Shown: in pieces, positions 38,397 through 50,900 of the stretch
Numbering within the stretch: position 1 is the stretch's first letter
How the letters are laid out: each line of letters starts with the position of its first letter
Origin: Litomosoides sigmodontis
Taxonomy: Eukaryota; Nematoda; Chromadorea; Rhabditida; Onchocercidae
NCBI GenBank assembly: GCA_963070105.1
Contig: OY718808.1
Coordinates: 5,371,738-5,435,737 of the forward strand
Direction: 5' to 3'
Length of the DNA stretch: 64,000 nucleotides
The notes under the pieces: model-generated
What the model saw: only the letters and a program-made list of their open reading frames with translations
The model's database searches: none
Told to the model about the DNA's origin: nothing
Translations under genes and position numbers: made by a program

Positions 38397-38894
38397 AGGT
38401 TTAACTGCACCTTGAAACGAACCCCTATAATACAGAAAAGTTTGCAAGTAGCAAAGTCGCAGAAAAGGCACGTATTTCCTTATCCGTCATGTAGTCACGA
38501 AACCACAAGAACAGATGATGCCATTGGTGATTATTACTTATCTCCTATTATTTCCTTTCCTTATTTTAAATTATTGATGAGATGAAGCAGTAAGCTCACT
38601 TCGTGTTGGCGTGTTAGCTGATTAAAACATACGCTATACGAGTTGTGAAATTTCTTGGTCTGATAACGTTACAAGCCAATTGTCAGATATTACGTCAGCT
38701 AGTGATAACACTGATAAGACTCTACTCAATTGGATACAAAAATATTCTGATGAAATCCAGTTGGATAGAGGAAAGCAGCACAACAACAGGGAGTTGTGTA
38801 AAGGAAGAGCTGATTACAGCCACGCATTGATTACTATCAACTTGTGAATTGGTCACGGATAATTCAACCGTTCAGGACAAATTGAGCAAGGCAG

Positions 38895-38897
<3 letters not shown>

Positions 38898-38925
<28 letters not shown>
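38898..38925. repeat. (GA)n microsatellite
   Basis: About 14 uninterrupted GA units followed by a purine-rich tail (aggggagagaggg). Confidence 0.95.
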
Positions 38926-38928
<3 letters not shown>

Positions 38929-39496
38929 GGAGAGAGGGTTAGTGCAAAAACCTTACCTTCCCATTTGTCAGAAGTGGAAGATTGGAAGTTCCACTGACAT
39001 GCTGCTGTTTTTCTCTCTAAACCAGCATCTCTTCTTCACGGAATGCTTGGCAAAGCGTATGCAATCACTAGCTACCTCCTTCATTCCTTCAGTCTTTTCA
39101 ACCATCGCAATATCATAAATTTTAATTTTTTAATGAGAGTCTCTTCAGTTGATATGGTTTTTGCCGAGTAGTGAAAGGAAGTTGTGCGATAAGGAGGGAA
39201 CGGGAGAGAGATACCCTAACGCTTTCGTTATCAATCAGTACCACTTCATTAACCTGGATTCCTCAGGTCTGAAGTGGAGAAATGGGTTGAGAGACAGTAC
39301 AGTTCCCCTATTTCAGGAATACGACTGTGCTGTGTTACTGAAGTAATCGTTTACTGAGACAGCACTTTATGGCAGCAATAATTAATCAGTCTCCCTATCA
39401 CCAGGTAATAGCAGTGATAATGTGTTTGCCAGGTTACTGACAGGTTTATCTCTTTTGTAATAACTGCCAAGTTTTAATTCATTTCTGTCTTAAGAT

Positions 39497-42400
39497 ATGG
39501 TTCAAATTTGGCTTTTTTGTCATATTTGTTACGATTTTCTTTTGTTTTTCTTCTTGCAGTTGGTGGAGGAGCAGAGAACCTATTATTTTACGGGGATTAC
39601 TGCTAAGCTTGACCATCGACGGAAGCAGCTGCTAAACCTTAAGCGCCTCCTGATTGAAGAGGGCGATGTTCTTACCAAAGCTGTGTACAACGATCTTAAA
39701 CGAGTAAGCCTTTGAAATGTGATGTATTTAAGCTTATTTAAAGGAAGATAATTGCATGTGCTGTTTTTCTTCTGAATACCAGATTTTCCTCGTAATGCGT
39801 GTTTGTTTGAAGCTTTTTTTGGTGTTCTATCATTTGCAAAGATATTTCCCTCATCATGAGATCAGCATATAACAGAACCATTCCAAATGCTAAAGGATAC
39901 TAACGAAGCTGAAAAGGTGTGCTGTACTCAGATCTTTGTGTTCCACACTGCCCAGTCTACTATAAGAGGCTTTGAAATCCATCTTTTGTATTTCTGAGCT
40001 TTTTCAGTCATCAAAAGTAACACACAGCATGGAATTGAGTCCAGTGTTCGTTGAGATTGATTATATGCTAAATAATTTGAAAGAATGGAGTTCACCTGAA
40101 CCAGTAAGTTATAAATTTCGAAAAAGGCATATTCAGGACAAAGGCTGCTTTAGAAGTAGTGTGGCGGTTGCTAGATTTTTGCACAGCTCTTTTGTGAGAG
40201 AAAAGTTATAAAAACTTTCAGGTTAAGAAAACTTTGCTGTCACTTCTAGATACTGTAGCCATTGTCAAGGAACCATTGGGTGTGGTCCTTATCATTGCTC
40301 CGTGGAACTATCCGTTGGGCCTCGTTTTACTACCTCTGGTTGCAGCGATAGCTGCTGGTGAGTTGTTGAGATTGTCTTAAGTCTTGCATTTTCTTGCAAA
40401 TTATTGTTTTCCTTGCCTCGGAGTGCTGAATTGAATATAAGCGTGTTAGAGGAGAAATTTTACTTGATTATTCAACGTGCTTCTATTTCTGCGCTTGTGT
40501 ATTCTTGTTTAGGGGAGTTGGATTCCGAAATTTGCATTACCAATGCTCTTCTACTTGTTCTTACAAATTTTAGGTAACACGGTAATTGTGAAACCATCCG
40601 AATATGCACCATTTACTTCCGCAGCTTTACATGATATTTTTTCACACTTTTTTGATTCGGTGAGCTTCTTAAATTTGGAAAAATCCCATGTGTTTTTTAA
40701 ATTCTAATATCAATTTTAATGCAGTAAATAACAAATAATAATTCTTTCCTTATTATGAAGTACTAGTGTAGTAATGTTTTTAAATTTCGTAATTTTACAC
40801 TTGAATGAAGGAAAGTTGCAGCGGTTTTTGGCATTTGTGAACGGTGGCATTGCTCAAACAACGGATCTCTTAAAGGAGAAGTTTGATCATATTTTATATA
40901 CAGGAAATTCACTTGTTGCTAAGGTTATTATGACAGCAGCTGCGCAGAATCTTACACCAGTCACACTTGAATTGGGTGGAAAAAGGTTTTTAGGACTTCT
41001 GTTAATTCAACCCTTCCGCGTGAATTTTACGACGGAAATCAGTGTATCTGCATAAATATTTTCTGCTAAAAGTGTTAGCTTATTACTATTTCAAAGGGAA
41101 GGTAATGTATGACGTTTCATTCATTTAGGTCTTAACTTCAGGGATCTGGACGACTTGATTTGAAAAAGTAGCTTTTTTCGTCGAAGGTCTGCTTATTAAG
41201 CTTTCATTTCTTTCCTGATGTAGTTCTTTGTGATTGGCAAGGGTAATCATTCTGTGGGAAAATTGTGGTATTAATGAATTGGAGAAAAAAAAGGTATTTT
41301 TGAAAAGCGAGCAGATTGCAGAAGAAAGGGCAGATTATCTGGACTTGCAAAAGACTTCTGCATCAAATTGACTGTGTGTGGAACTCTCGTCTTTTTTGTT
41401 TTTTTAGTCCAGTGTTTTTATATTTTTCAGCCCAGCAATTGTGGAAAGTGATGCAGATTTGGAAGTAAGCTCACGACGTATCGTCTGGGGAAAATGGACC
41501 AATTGCGGACAAACCTGTATTGCACCGGATTATGTTCTCGTTACGGAACAACTGAAAACAACACTAGTAAATGCATTCATCCAACGATTAAAGGAGTTTT
41601 ATGGTTCAGAGCCCGAAAAAAGTGACGATTACAGTCGAATCATCAATGAGAAGCACTTTGAGTGTGTTGTTGAAACCATCCTTGCTTTAACAAAATTTCT
41701 CCAAAAAATTTAATTCATATCGCTGTATGTATTTTCATTATTATTTTGTTTGCTCATTATTTTTTAAATATTCGATTGCTTTTTTAGCAGATTATCCAGT
41801 TTACTTGCACGTAGCAGTGGACAAATTTTGTACAAAGGCGGCGAGCTTAATCGTTGTGACTTATTTATTCCGCCAATCATAATTGCTGTTTCCGCGGATG
41901 ATGTATTAATGGAAGATGAAGTAAAAATTTTTTCCGCTTTTCTTCCCCTGCCTTTAGAATGGCTTTTCCATACTAGTATTTTATTAAGTAAATTTTTGAT
42001 ACTGAAATACTTTAGATATTTGGACCCATCTTGCCGATTGTTACAGCCAATAGTTTCGATGAGGCAATTAACTTTGTTCGATCCAGGGAAAAGCCACTTG
42101 CTGTCTATCTTTTTACTAAGTCTGAAAAGAAAGTGCAGCAGTTATATGCAGAGACTTCAAGCGGCTCTGTAACTGTAAATGACGTTACATTTCAATTTAT
42201 CAGTAAGTTCTGCTGAATGCATGATCCGCTAATCTCAAGAAACACGAGAAAAGATTTCAAGCTGTTTATACCGAAAAAAGATTTCAAACTGTTAAACAAA
42301 AACTGTTTATATTCACCTTACAGTTGATACGCTTCCATTTGGTGGTGTAGGCCAAAGTGGCATGGGCAGATATCGCGGAAAATTTGGTTTTGACACATTC

Positions 42401-42801
42401 AGTAACCACAAGGCCCTGTTAATAAGGGGTTTTTTTGGTGATGCTTTATTTGCGTAAGTTTTTGCAAGTAATTTTTTCTGCAAAGAGGAAAGTTTTCCGT
42501 GTGGTTTTCCCCTGTAAATATGATATTCTAAAGTCTTTATAAGAATTCTAGAATTAAAACAGTCATAAATATTTAATATTACACGTTAACAAATTATCAG
42601 TTATAGACATTGTAAAATATTTGCCATAATTTTAGCATGCGATATCCACCATTTACGGACAAAAAATTCAAATATCTTAAACTGCTGATAGAACAGAGAC
42701 ATGAATTACCGAGTTCGCTTCCCAGTTGGCTTATTCGTATTTCATTTCTCGTTGCTGGTGTTGTCGTTGGTGCTGGCTTACAGGTTTATCATTCATTATA
42801 A
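39497..42801 (+). CDS. ALDH3-type fatty aldehyde dehydrogenase with C-terminal membrane anchor
   Basis: It oxidises long-chain fatty aldehydes to acids with NAD(P)+, probably at the ER membrane (family knowledge). Segments follow ALDH3 order: [15 protein letters not shown] (near 39615), [69 protein letters not shown] with the catalytic glutamate (about 40966-40983), [11 protein letters not shown] with the catalytic cysteine codon at 41516-41518, [10 protein letters not shown] and [17 protein letters not shown]. The last exon adds [14 protein letters not shown] and a hydrophobic tail ([15 protein letters not shown]), like the anchor of ALDH3A2; the stop is at 42799-42801. The start is uncertain. 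ATG 39497 gives a hydrophobic lead that reads through a strong acceptor-like tract (ttcttcttgcag, ending 39559), so an upstream first exon is possible. C. elegans relatives are alh-4 and alh-5, which cannot be told apart here. Confidence 0.92.
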
Positions 42802-45706
42802 CTTTTATTAGGATTAGATGTTTGTGGTATAAACTGATTTCTCTACGATATCTTAATACTTAGTTGCAGGCTTATAATTAAATTCATTATAATAGCTCCA
42901 TTATTATGTAATTAGTTTGAGTGTAATTATTTTAAATTTTTCAAAGATGTCTTTTTCTTAGGTGCCTTATGATCGTTAATTCATCTAAACTTTTGTTGCA
43001 ACATGGTAAACATGAGCTTCGCTGAAGAACTGTATCCGAATAGTCAGCAAACTTTATTACACAGATTTGAATATTAATTTTTTCAGCGCTATGGAATTTC
43101 CAGTATGAATGTTGGATCCTCCTGAACATATGGTGAAATAATTTGAGAAATATTTTTGAGGTTAGCAAATTTGTAGATTCTCTTATTCCAGGATTCGGCA
43201 GTTGCATTCCTATCTTTATAAGTTGAGCCTTTCTGATGTGATAATACTTGTTTATATGCACCACTTCAAATGTATTGCTATGGGAATAAAGGTTTCGCTG
43301 TTATCGAAAGTTTTTCACTCACTGTTTCCATTAATATAAATTGAATTTCATAGTTTCGAAATGAGTAAGTTTTAGAATGATTCAAGTTTTGAGAATTCCT
43401 AATCGTCGCAGTGTTTTTTGAGATAGCGAAATGAATTCGGTATGCTGAAAGTAATTTTTATTGGGTGGAATTAATTGACATGCATTATTTCTAACCACTG
43501 TAAGGACGTCAAGGTTGACAATGTATGTTACCTGGTGGCTAGTGCATAGTGCTCCAGGAGGCAAAATGAGGAGAATAGGGAAGGAAAGGGTCAGTTGGGT
43601 CGAGCGATGGGTGGTGTGGAACGCAGTGGTACTGATATCACCGGTCAATAAGTGTTGCTCTCACCCGATCAGCTTCAGTTACGATGCTTGTCTCATTGTC
43701 GTCTTCTCTGTTTTCCCTCCAGAAATGTCTATTGTCAAGTACCATATTACACAGCCTTTCTTCGTTCACCCAGACTCCCTTTTTCACTGGTCATTGGTTA
43801 CTGTGATCCTTCGACACTGCTAGCTTTTCCCATTTTGCATATTTGGTGCAACCTTGTGAAAATAGCTCCATTTCCCTCCCTGTGGTCGAATTATTTAGGA
43901 AGGTTCCAGAAAGCTAACAGTGAGAATTCATCTGAACTGTAAAAATTTCCAAGACTAATTTAAGCATTTACATCTTGCCTGGCGATCACATCGAAGCGTA
44001 ATCCATAGATGGTCATCGGTGCTTCAAAAGAAATTTTAGGCTTAGAGACTCTAAAGTCAGCAGTCTAGTTTGGCCATTATCGTTATCAGTCATATCAGTT
44101 TAATTTTTGCGAGAAAGATACAAGGGAAGCGAATTGTCGAGGAAAGCGCTCACACCTTCTCCGTCATCCATTTCCACTCATCGATTTGAAGGCAAAAGGC
44201 TCCGATATGTTATGTCTCTGTCCTTAAGTGAGCAAGTCTCTTCACTCCAATTTTATGCTATTTATTAAATAATTGTCATGCCATAGAGTGATAAGTTACT
44301 GACTGTTTCACGTTCCGTTCTCTATCTTAGATTGATGTCAATAATTAGCATAATGGAACACCGTTCCGTTTATTTCTATTATCCCTACAATTTCACTTCT
44401 TTATATTCATTACTGGTCCCTCACATTGCTAATTGTAATCTATGCTGTGACTGTCGCCTATCGGTAAGTTATCTGTTCTCTGTTCTCCGTATATACATAT
44501 GTCAAATTAAAATTCATATTTTCTTCCTTCTTAGGTTACGATCATCAGTGAGTATGAAAATAACCTTTCTCTTCGAAGTTAGTTGATAATGATCGAATTA
44601 GTAATGGTAATATTTAGAGTACCAATAACTGCGCTCCAACAATAATATAACTATAATCAATGCTTTTTTTGTTAGTATTTTTTTCAAGTGTTTCGTGACA
44701 TCTTTCATCGTGAATTTTTTTGGTTTGTGAAAGAAGTGGAAAATTTGACCTGTGACATAATTAAAAGTGAGTACGGAGAGGAGGTCCTCCTAAGGTCATT
44801 GAAATTTAAGCTATTAGGGTGAGGTAACAATTGTTGTGTAAGAGGGCGAACAGTTATGGATGGAAAAGAGAAGTGACAAAGGGAGAATGATCATAGGACT
44901 TGATCGGTTAAGCGTTTGAAAAATCATGTCCGTAGAGAAACGCTGACAATTTTTGCTTCTTTTTTGAAAATGGCGCCAAAAGTTTTTCATATTTCTCGTC
45001 ATGCACTGCTGAGTGACCATTCAATGGATTTTCGAAGATTTTCGAGTCTCCGAAAGATTTTAAGGTTGGATAATAGGAGTAATACTATAACTGAGCTCGT
45101 GGGTTGCCTGAAGTTCGAGAATCCTAATCGTGATGACGAGAATCGTGATGAATTTCTGGCCCATTGATTGATTACCGACTGGTGTGTTAAGAACTGCTTC
45201 CCACAAACATTTACATTTTGGCAGTGCATTTCGATGTGGCGCAAATCGAGCAACCTTATCCTACTCGTTCAGTGCGGTGCAAAAGTTTCCAGGGCAAAAA
45301 TTATCTGCTGTTCGATTGCAATTTGCATGAGCAGAACCACGTGTGTTGATATTGAATAGGATGTTCAGTATTTCGGGTCACTTTTTTTACGATAAATCCT
45401 TTAGAATTAACACTGAATGATCACTTATTATTACTACCGTTGTTCTTTATCACTGTTATTTTTGTTGTTGTTGTTACTAATTGTTGTAGAAATGATAATA
45501 ACGTAACAGCAGTTGTACTTTCATTCGATGCTCTATTAGAATGCATGAATTTCTCTAGCCCATTTCTAGTCCACTATCTAGTCCAGTTTATTTTTCTAAA
45601 GTACTTATCTGTTTTTTATTCTTACCGCACTATGCTAAAATCCAAAAGCACTCATCCTATGTTGTGTTAAAATTGTAATTTGTAGTTGCAGGGACCAATC
45701 TTGGAA
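42802..45706. other. Region without a resolved gene; some coding-like exons
   Basis: Apart from repeat copy B, three stretches look coding but do not join cleanly: 44343-44473 (ends at a good gtaagt donor), 44692-44767 (FRDIFHREFFWFVKEVENLT after a tttttcaag) and about 44916-45148 (RETLTIFASFLKMAPKVFH, FRRFSSLRKILRLDN). They may be upstream exons of the gene ending at 46128. The most hydrophobic frame of the first stretch has a stop directly before it with no AG between, so that reading is not supported. ORFs at 43515-43942 and 42941-43264 have no supporting context. Confidence 0.35.
45149..45406 (-). repeat. 258-bp dispersed repeat, copy B (inverted)
   Basis: Reverse-complement copy of 38139-38396. 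The three differences seen are single-base: one before GAAATACT, one in the AATTGTTGCC/AATTTTTGCC stretch and one in GCGTCACATC/GCGCCACATC. It starts within a short open frame, so part of the neighbouring ORF at 44916-45167 is repeat-derived. Confidence 0.93.
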
Positions 45707-46128
45707 ATGACGCTCGATGAGGATCAAGGGAACTGGAATAAGGTAAAGCTTTCGGTTTTCTTCCATAAGGAACATGCATTTCGTTCATTTGGGTAAGTTT
45801 AGTTGAAAATGTTGCATTATTTAGTTAATGGTGCAGAAAATGGGGCTAATTTATAAGACATCATCTTTCCTCCTAAATAAGTGTGAAGGCGTAAGTTTTT
45901 AAAGATAATGTTGAGAACAATAAGTAATGGACAATATTTAAAATGCTGCAGGAAAATACCCCATTAAATGACGACAAAGCAATGTATTTGCAAATTTCAC
46001 AAAATTTCATGCATGAAGGGAGACAAGAAGTTACTCGACAAGTGCTCGCTGAACTTAAGATAAAGAGTTTGGATGAAGACGATGAAAGCGATGAGAGCGG
46101 TGAAGGAGAAGTTCGTATTTTGAAGTAA
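45707..46128 (+). CDS. Unrecognised protein with acidic C-terminus (5' end uncertain)
   Basis: Two exons join in phase. The first, 45692-45742, follows ttgcag and encodes GPILEMTLDEDQGNWNK with a methionine at 45707. The second, 45952-46128, begins ENTPLNDDKAMYLQISQNF, contains GRQEVTRQVLAELKIKSL and ends in a glutamate/aspartate/serine run (DEDDESDESGEGE) before VRILK and stop. If the ttgcag is a trans-splice site, the protein is only about 70 residues. If exons from 44.3-45.1 kb belong to it, it is a longer, possibly membrane-associated protein. The ELK helix and neighbouring acidic residues faintly recall the C-terminus of vezatin; this is a weak, eye-only resemblance. Confidence 0.5.
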
Positions 46129-46518
46129 TTTGAATAAAGTGTAGTGTTCGATATTTGTCCTTGTTGGTTCGTTGTCATAATTGTCATTTAAAAACTTCAA
46201 CGATCGTTGGCAACTTTTATATTTACACTGTAATTTACACATACGAATGGAATTCTTTTTAAATACTTAATAAAATTAGTGTTAAAACAAAAGGCAAATG
46301 TCGGTATAAGACATTCAATGAAATATATTATTTATATAAACACAACGACTTCTACTTCATTCAAAATATGCTGCTGTGATCTTTGTTATTGTATTTCACG
46401 AATTGGGCTTCTCTTCATCTTCATTGATTATAATATCGGCAGACAAAATAATAAGATACAATTGAGACGATCTCTTAAATTTGGGCTGTTAAACCGTTAT
46501 TTAGCAAGCGATAACATC

Positions 46519-47968
46519 ATGAGTTCTGATGACACTCATACTTTTGATAATTTGAATGATAAGTCATTTATTAAAAAAGCGTCATTTGACTTTATTTTTA
46601 AGGATAATAAATGGCAGCAAAATTCAGATACCAACAATCCATCATCATTTCCATCCCAGCGGAGCGGTTATTTTTGGCAAGTGTTTCGATTTTCCTTGCA
46701 GAACGTTTTCTGGTATGAATCAAATATTACGTCCACTAACATAGGTGCGATGTCTCCAAATAGTTGTTGAGTTAAATTAGGTGAAGTTCCACACACGAAG
46801 GCTTACCAAGGCCGGGTTTTTTCTTTTGGCATTGATATTAACATGTTGCTTCGAATTTCATTTTATATTTGAACATTTTTTCATGGACCAATTAGTCAGT
46901 GAAAGTTTGCAAGACAAATACTTTTCTTAGTTAAAAGCAATTGGAATAATGGAATGTGTTCTATTCATTTTGTCCAATTGGGTAATATTCTTTTCTTATC
47001 AAATACGTTTTTAGCGATCTTCAAACTAATGACGAAGCAGTCAACAATGAATCAAGAAAAGAGCAAACTAAAATGGTTATTCTGGATGAATCCTCCGCTG
47101 ACAACATATCAAGTAAAGGTTGTTTGATCTCCATCTTATATTCTGATAATCATAAAGCAGCTGTAAAATTTGGTCCTCGAATTTTTGCGAAATAGCATTT
47201 TTAGATTCAGAAAATATTTGAAAACTGCAAATCAAACACTTTTCAATAAATGCCAACACACATGATGTTTAAAATCACAGGTGAGGAATCAGTGAAATAT
47301 TTTTGCTCTGATGAAGACTGGAAGTTTGATGAAGAGACGTCGCCACAATCTATCCGATCAAAATGGAAAGTACTGCAACAGTACAGAAGATCCACGCGTA
47401 GCAGCGAATTTTATGGTTAGTTATGGAATTGACTGACAAAATACAAACAGCTTTTTAATTCTTTATGAATAATTGCTGAATGACACTTTTTCCAATTGTT
47501 ACGAATAATATTGGGGATGTCGAAAAAAGATTTGGTAGGAATAAGCAGTGATAAGTAAAAATCTTATGAATTACATGATAAACTTTAAAAATGACTTAAG
47601 AGAATGATCCTAGTAAAGGCGTTGTGATTTTTTTTTAATCAACAGAGATGTAGTCAGTTTTTAAAACAGTTTTATTTTCATGTATTTCAGAAAACCAAGA
47701 AACTGCAATAAATAGAGATAACGAAGATCTGGAAGAGTTCATAACACCCCCACTGTGTGCTATTCCGGGAGTCGAATTGGAAAATAAATCGGAAGAACAT
47801 AACCCTGTAAGTGTGGTGTATTCTTTTTCCAAATTTGTAAAATCAAGCTTGTTAACTTATCGTTGTTCTTTCACAGTTCACTTTGCATTGCAGCAAATCA
47901 CGTTACCGAAGACTTCACTATCATCAGGATTATCTCATGAGATTCAGAGCAAACAATTTTTGGGATAG
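46519..47968 (+). CDS. Unrecognised acidic, serine-rich protein, 207 residues
   Basis: Five exons join in frame: 46519-46712, 47015-47118, 47281-47415, 47691-47806 and 47894-47968, together 624 nt. Exon 1 starts MSSDDTHTFDNLNDKSF and ends at TTCTG/gtatga; an alternative donor at 46745 would put exon 2 in another frame. Later parts read DLQTNDEAVNNESRKEQTK, EESVKYFCSDEDWKFDEE, SIRSKWKVLQQYRRSTRSS, DNEDLEEFITPPLCAIPGV and a C-terminus ending SKQFLG. No signal peptide, membrane segment or known domain is visible. The composition suggests a soluble, largely disordered protein. It lies 390 bp downstream of the previous gene on the same strand, close enough for a nematode operon. Upstream in-frame sequence back to 46279 is open, so an earlier start is possible. 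Confidence 0.7.
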
Positions 47969-50900
47969 AGTTGCCTTCAGTGGTCATTGAAGATTTATCG
48001 AATAATTCTAAGGGTTAACATAATGTTTCTAGGAGTTCCATCATCGACGATTTCATTCCTCACAAATATTAATGTTTATTATTTTGATCTATTTCATAGT
48101 TGTAGTTCTTATTTAGTGCTTATGGTTGTTTGTGGTGGGAATAAATAGAAATTTGGGAAATGTGGCGAAAACGTTTGTCATGCTTATCCCTATTCAACAT
48201 ATACCTTGGTAGTATTAAATTTTCGATGCTACAATGGTATATCCCTCACATCCTGAGCACAGACATATGTTTAAAATCTTTGAAAAAACTCAAGATGAAA
48301 CTCCCTTAAGCCTGCCGCTTAATATACTGCTAGATACTAATGCGATGAGTCTTACTCTGATATTTAAAATTTTCATGATATTTTTTTCCTGCTTACTACT
48401 TTTTTAAGTATAGCTTCTTTCAATTTTCCTGCAGAAATACTGTGTGTGTAAAATCTAAATTATTATTTTTCATAGTTAACATTAGCATATACAGTGATAT
48501 GATTTTACTGAATGTATTTTGAAACTTGCTACCGGGTTTAATTTATATTTCATTCGATAAATGACTCATTTATTGTCATTAGAATCTAAGCTCGACTTTA
48601 TGTTTGTAAATTTCATTTTCAAACTTCGAACTGCAGTTGTCCTTGCTTATACACGTTCTGTATGCAATTTTAAAATGTATGCTCTTAGTGTCAAAATAAC
48701 TAATTAAATAATGTATTGTCAGCTACTTGATTCAGCCTTTCCGTTGAACTTTTCAATGGATATTTCATGTTCTCGAAAGCTTCAGGTAACCGAGAAGCTG
48801 TTGCACATATTAAGCGACTTTACAAAATCGAATTTGCGTAGTCCTTAAATGTTAGACTATATGTTTGGAAAAATCCACATGAAAGATTTGAATTCACCTT
48901 CCTTATAGCATCTTGCTATAGAAATTATTCGTAGTGCAAGTGAAGAGTTTATTTTTTTAAATCAAATTTACTTAATAAAACTTTATTTATGTTTCCGACA
49001 CTTTTAGGATGTATGTTTAATTCAATTCTAAGGATCGAAGTGCAAGCGAAGGAATCTTTTGCTAGTTTTGATTAAATTCATCCAAGCTGAACTAACTTAT
49101 TTGATTAGTTTCATTATGGTATGTATACTCCTGGATATCCACAAAAATTAAAAGGCTACGTGCCCTCACTCATAGCCATATCGTTAAAACACGAAGAGAA
49201 ATATGAAAAAATCGTCGATGGATGGAATTATCCATGACAGTTTTTGTTGTATGATATTGCATGGAAATACTAATTGTAAGTGGTGGTATTTCCATCCATC
49301 CACATTTATTTATTTATGGGATTGGAAAAGTGGACTTTGTCAGAAGAAGAAAAAGAAGTTTGGAATATTCGGTGACATTACACTTGAGAAGAGAAAGAAA
49401 AGGGAGATGAAGAAATCGTGAAATCCGTGATTTAAAAAAGACATTAACTGACTCCGGGAAGTGCTGAGTAGCAGTGGTTGCGAATGTTTTGTTGTTATTG
49501 CTGAATGGTTTTTTTTTGAAATAGGAAGGGTATCCTAAAATTAGTTCCTTGTTTTTTTCAGCCCATTCGAAGATGACTTTTGCATAGTTTTGATTTTAGT
49601 TTTTCTAGTTTATTGATGTTGAATTGTGTAGAATTATTTTATGATGGTTTTTAGTGCACTGGATGATTCTCCATTGTTCCAGTAGCAAGCAGTTAAAATG
49701 AACGCTCATCCTTTTTGCTCTGAGCATGATTTTGATTTAGAATTTTTAACTTTCAACTCTCCAAATTGACCTTCTGTTTCGATAATTTTAGCACTGAACT
49801 GTATTATTTCGTTCGTGGGTTTCCTTGATTAGAAAGTAACAGATCTGATTATAGTCAAGGTGAGGGAAGATCTCCGTGCTGTCAGCAAAAGAATGAAATC
49901 TTTCATCTTAAAGATTACCTATGCTGCTGCAATAACTCTTCGAGTTTCATTGCATTTTATTGCTGAACATTCTGATATGTTTATTGATTACATTTGCGCC
50001 TTTACAGCTTTGCAACTTTTCTAGATGCCATGCACAGAGGATGCTTTCTTTACTTTCTCCTATCACATATCTTCTGATATGATAAGGCGTCTTGGTCGAT
50101 AGGCATCAAAGAAAATGAGGTTAATTTCTTATTTCATCATAGTTTTTTTTCTCATCAAATTAGAAATTCCTGAGAAGACGCTGAAAAAAATTAAAAAATT
50201 GCAAATGTAAAACGACTGAGAAATAGCTTAGTGGTTCTTAGCATGATGAATAGTTTAAATTCTCTATTTGTTTTAAAATTTAAGAAAGAAATTTGCAGTT
50301 TTGCGAGAAGGCCAAAGGTCAGTGGGTTGTTTGCAAAATGGGAAAACAATTAAGAATCGTCACATTCCATTCATTTCGTCTCCATGTGCGTGCATGAAAG
50401 GGAGCAACATTTACTTATCTCATCAACACTCTTCAAAAAAGGGAAGGAGGACAGCGGACTATCAATTTAGTGATGTGTGTTAAAACTGAAACCGGATCTT
50501 CAATCCTGTCTTTACATCACAGCGTTAGATCATTTTCCGCATTCTTGTTGTTTTATCCACCGCTCATTCAGCTTCAGCTTTGAATTGAGCCGATCATTTC
50601 AATTTTCTGAGTGCTGTCTAAAGACGTTTGAATCAATTAAATTCCTTCCCAGCGTGTTGAAATTGCATTCCAAGACGCTTACGCTGAAGTGTAGTTCAAG
50701 TCCTTGCTAGTTCCTTTCTCTCATAATTTCTCCACTTTTGAGAACTATTTTAGGGCTATATGCTTTTATGCTAGCATTTACTGTACGTACTGGTTGCCTT
50801 AATTCGAGATATTTCACAAAAACTAAATGTTTTTAAGTTTGAAATGAATTGAATCTAATCGCTGATGAAATTTCTACAGATTTTTTTTTAAGAATGAAAA

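Larger units (their letters stand above)
36985..39496. other. Intergenic region with a dispersed repeat and a microsatellite
   Basis: No supported gene. It carries copy A of the inverted 258-bp repeat (38139-38396) and a GA microsatellite at about 38898-38925. The ORF at 38292-38585 is explained by the repeat, because the same peptide reappears on the minus strand at 45253-44999. Confidence 0.6.

Noticed and set aside
38292..38585. 97-codon ORF (MLDLRHIEMHCQNVNVCGK...)
   Set aside because: The peptide is encoded by the 258-bp repeat and recurs on the opposite strand at 45253-44999; no sign of a host gene.
44335..44473. Strongly hydrophobic frame (SIIPTISLLYIHYWSLTLL...) read as a membrane segment
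   Set aside because: A TAA lies immediately upstream in frame and no AG or ATG lies between it and the segment, so it cannot be entered normally.
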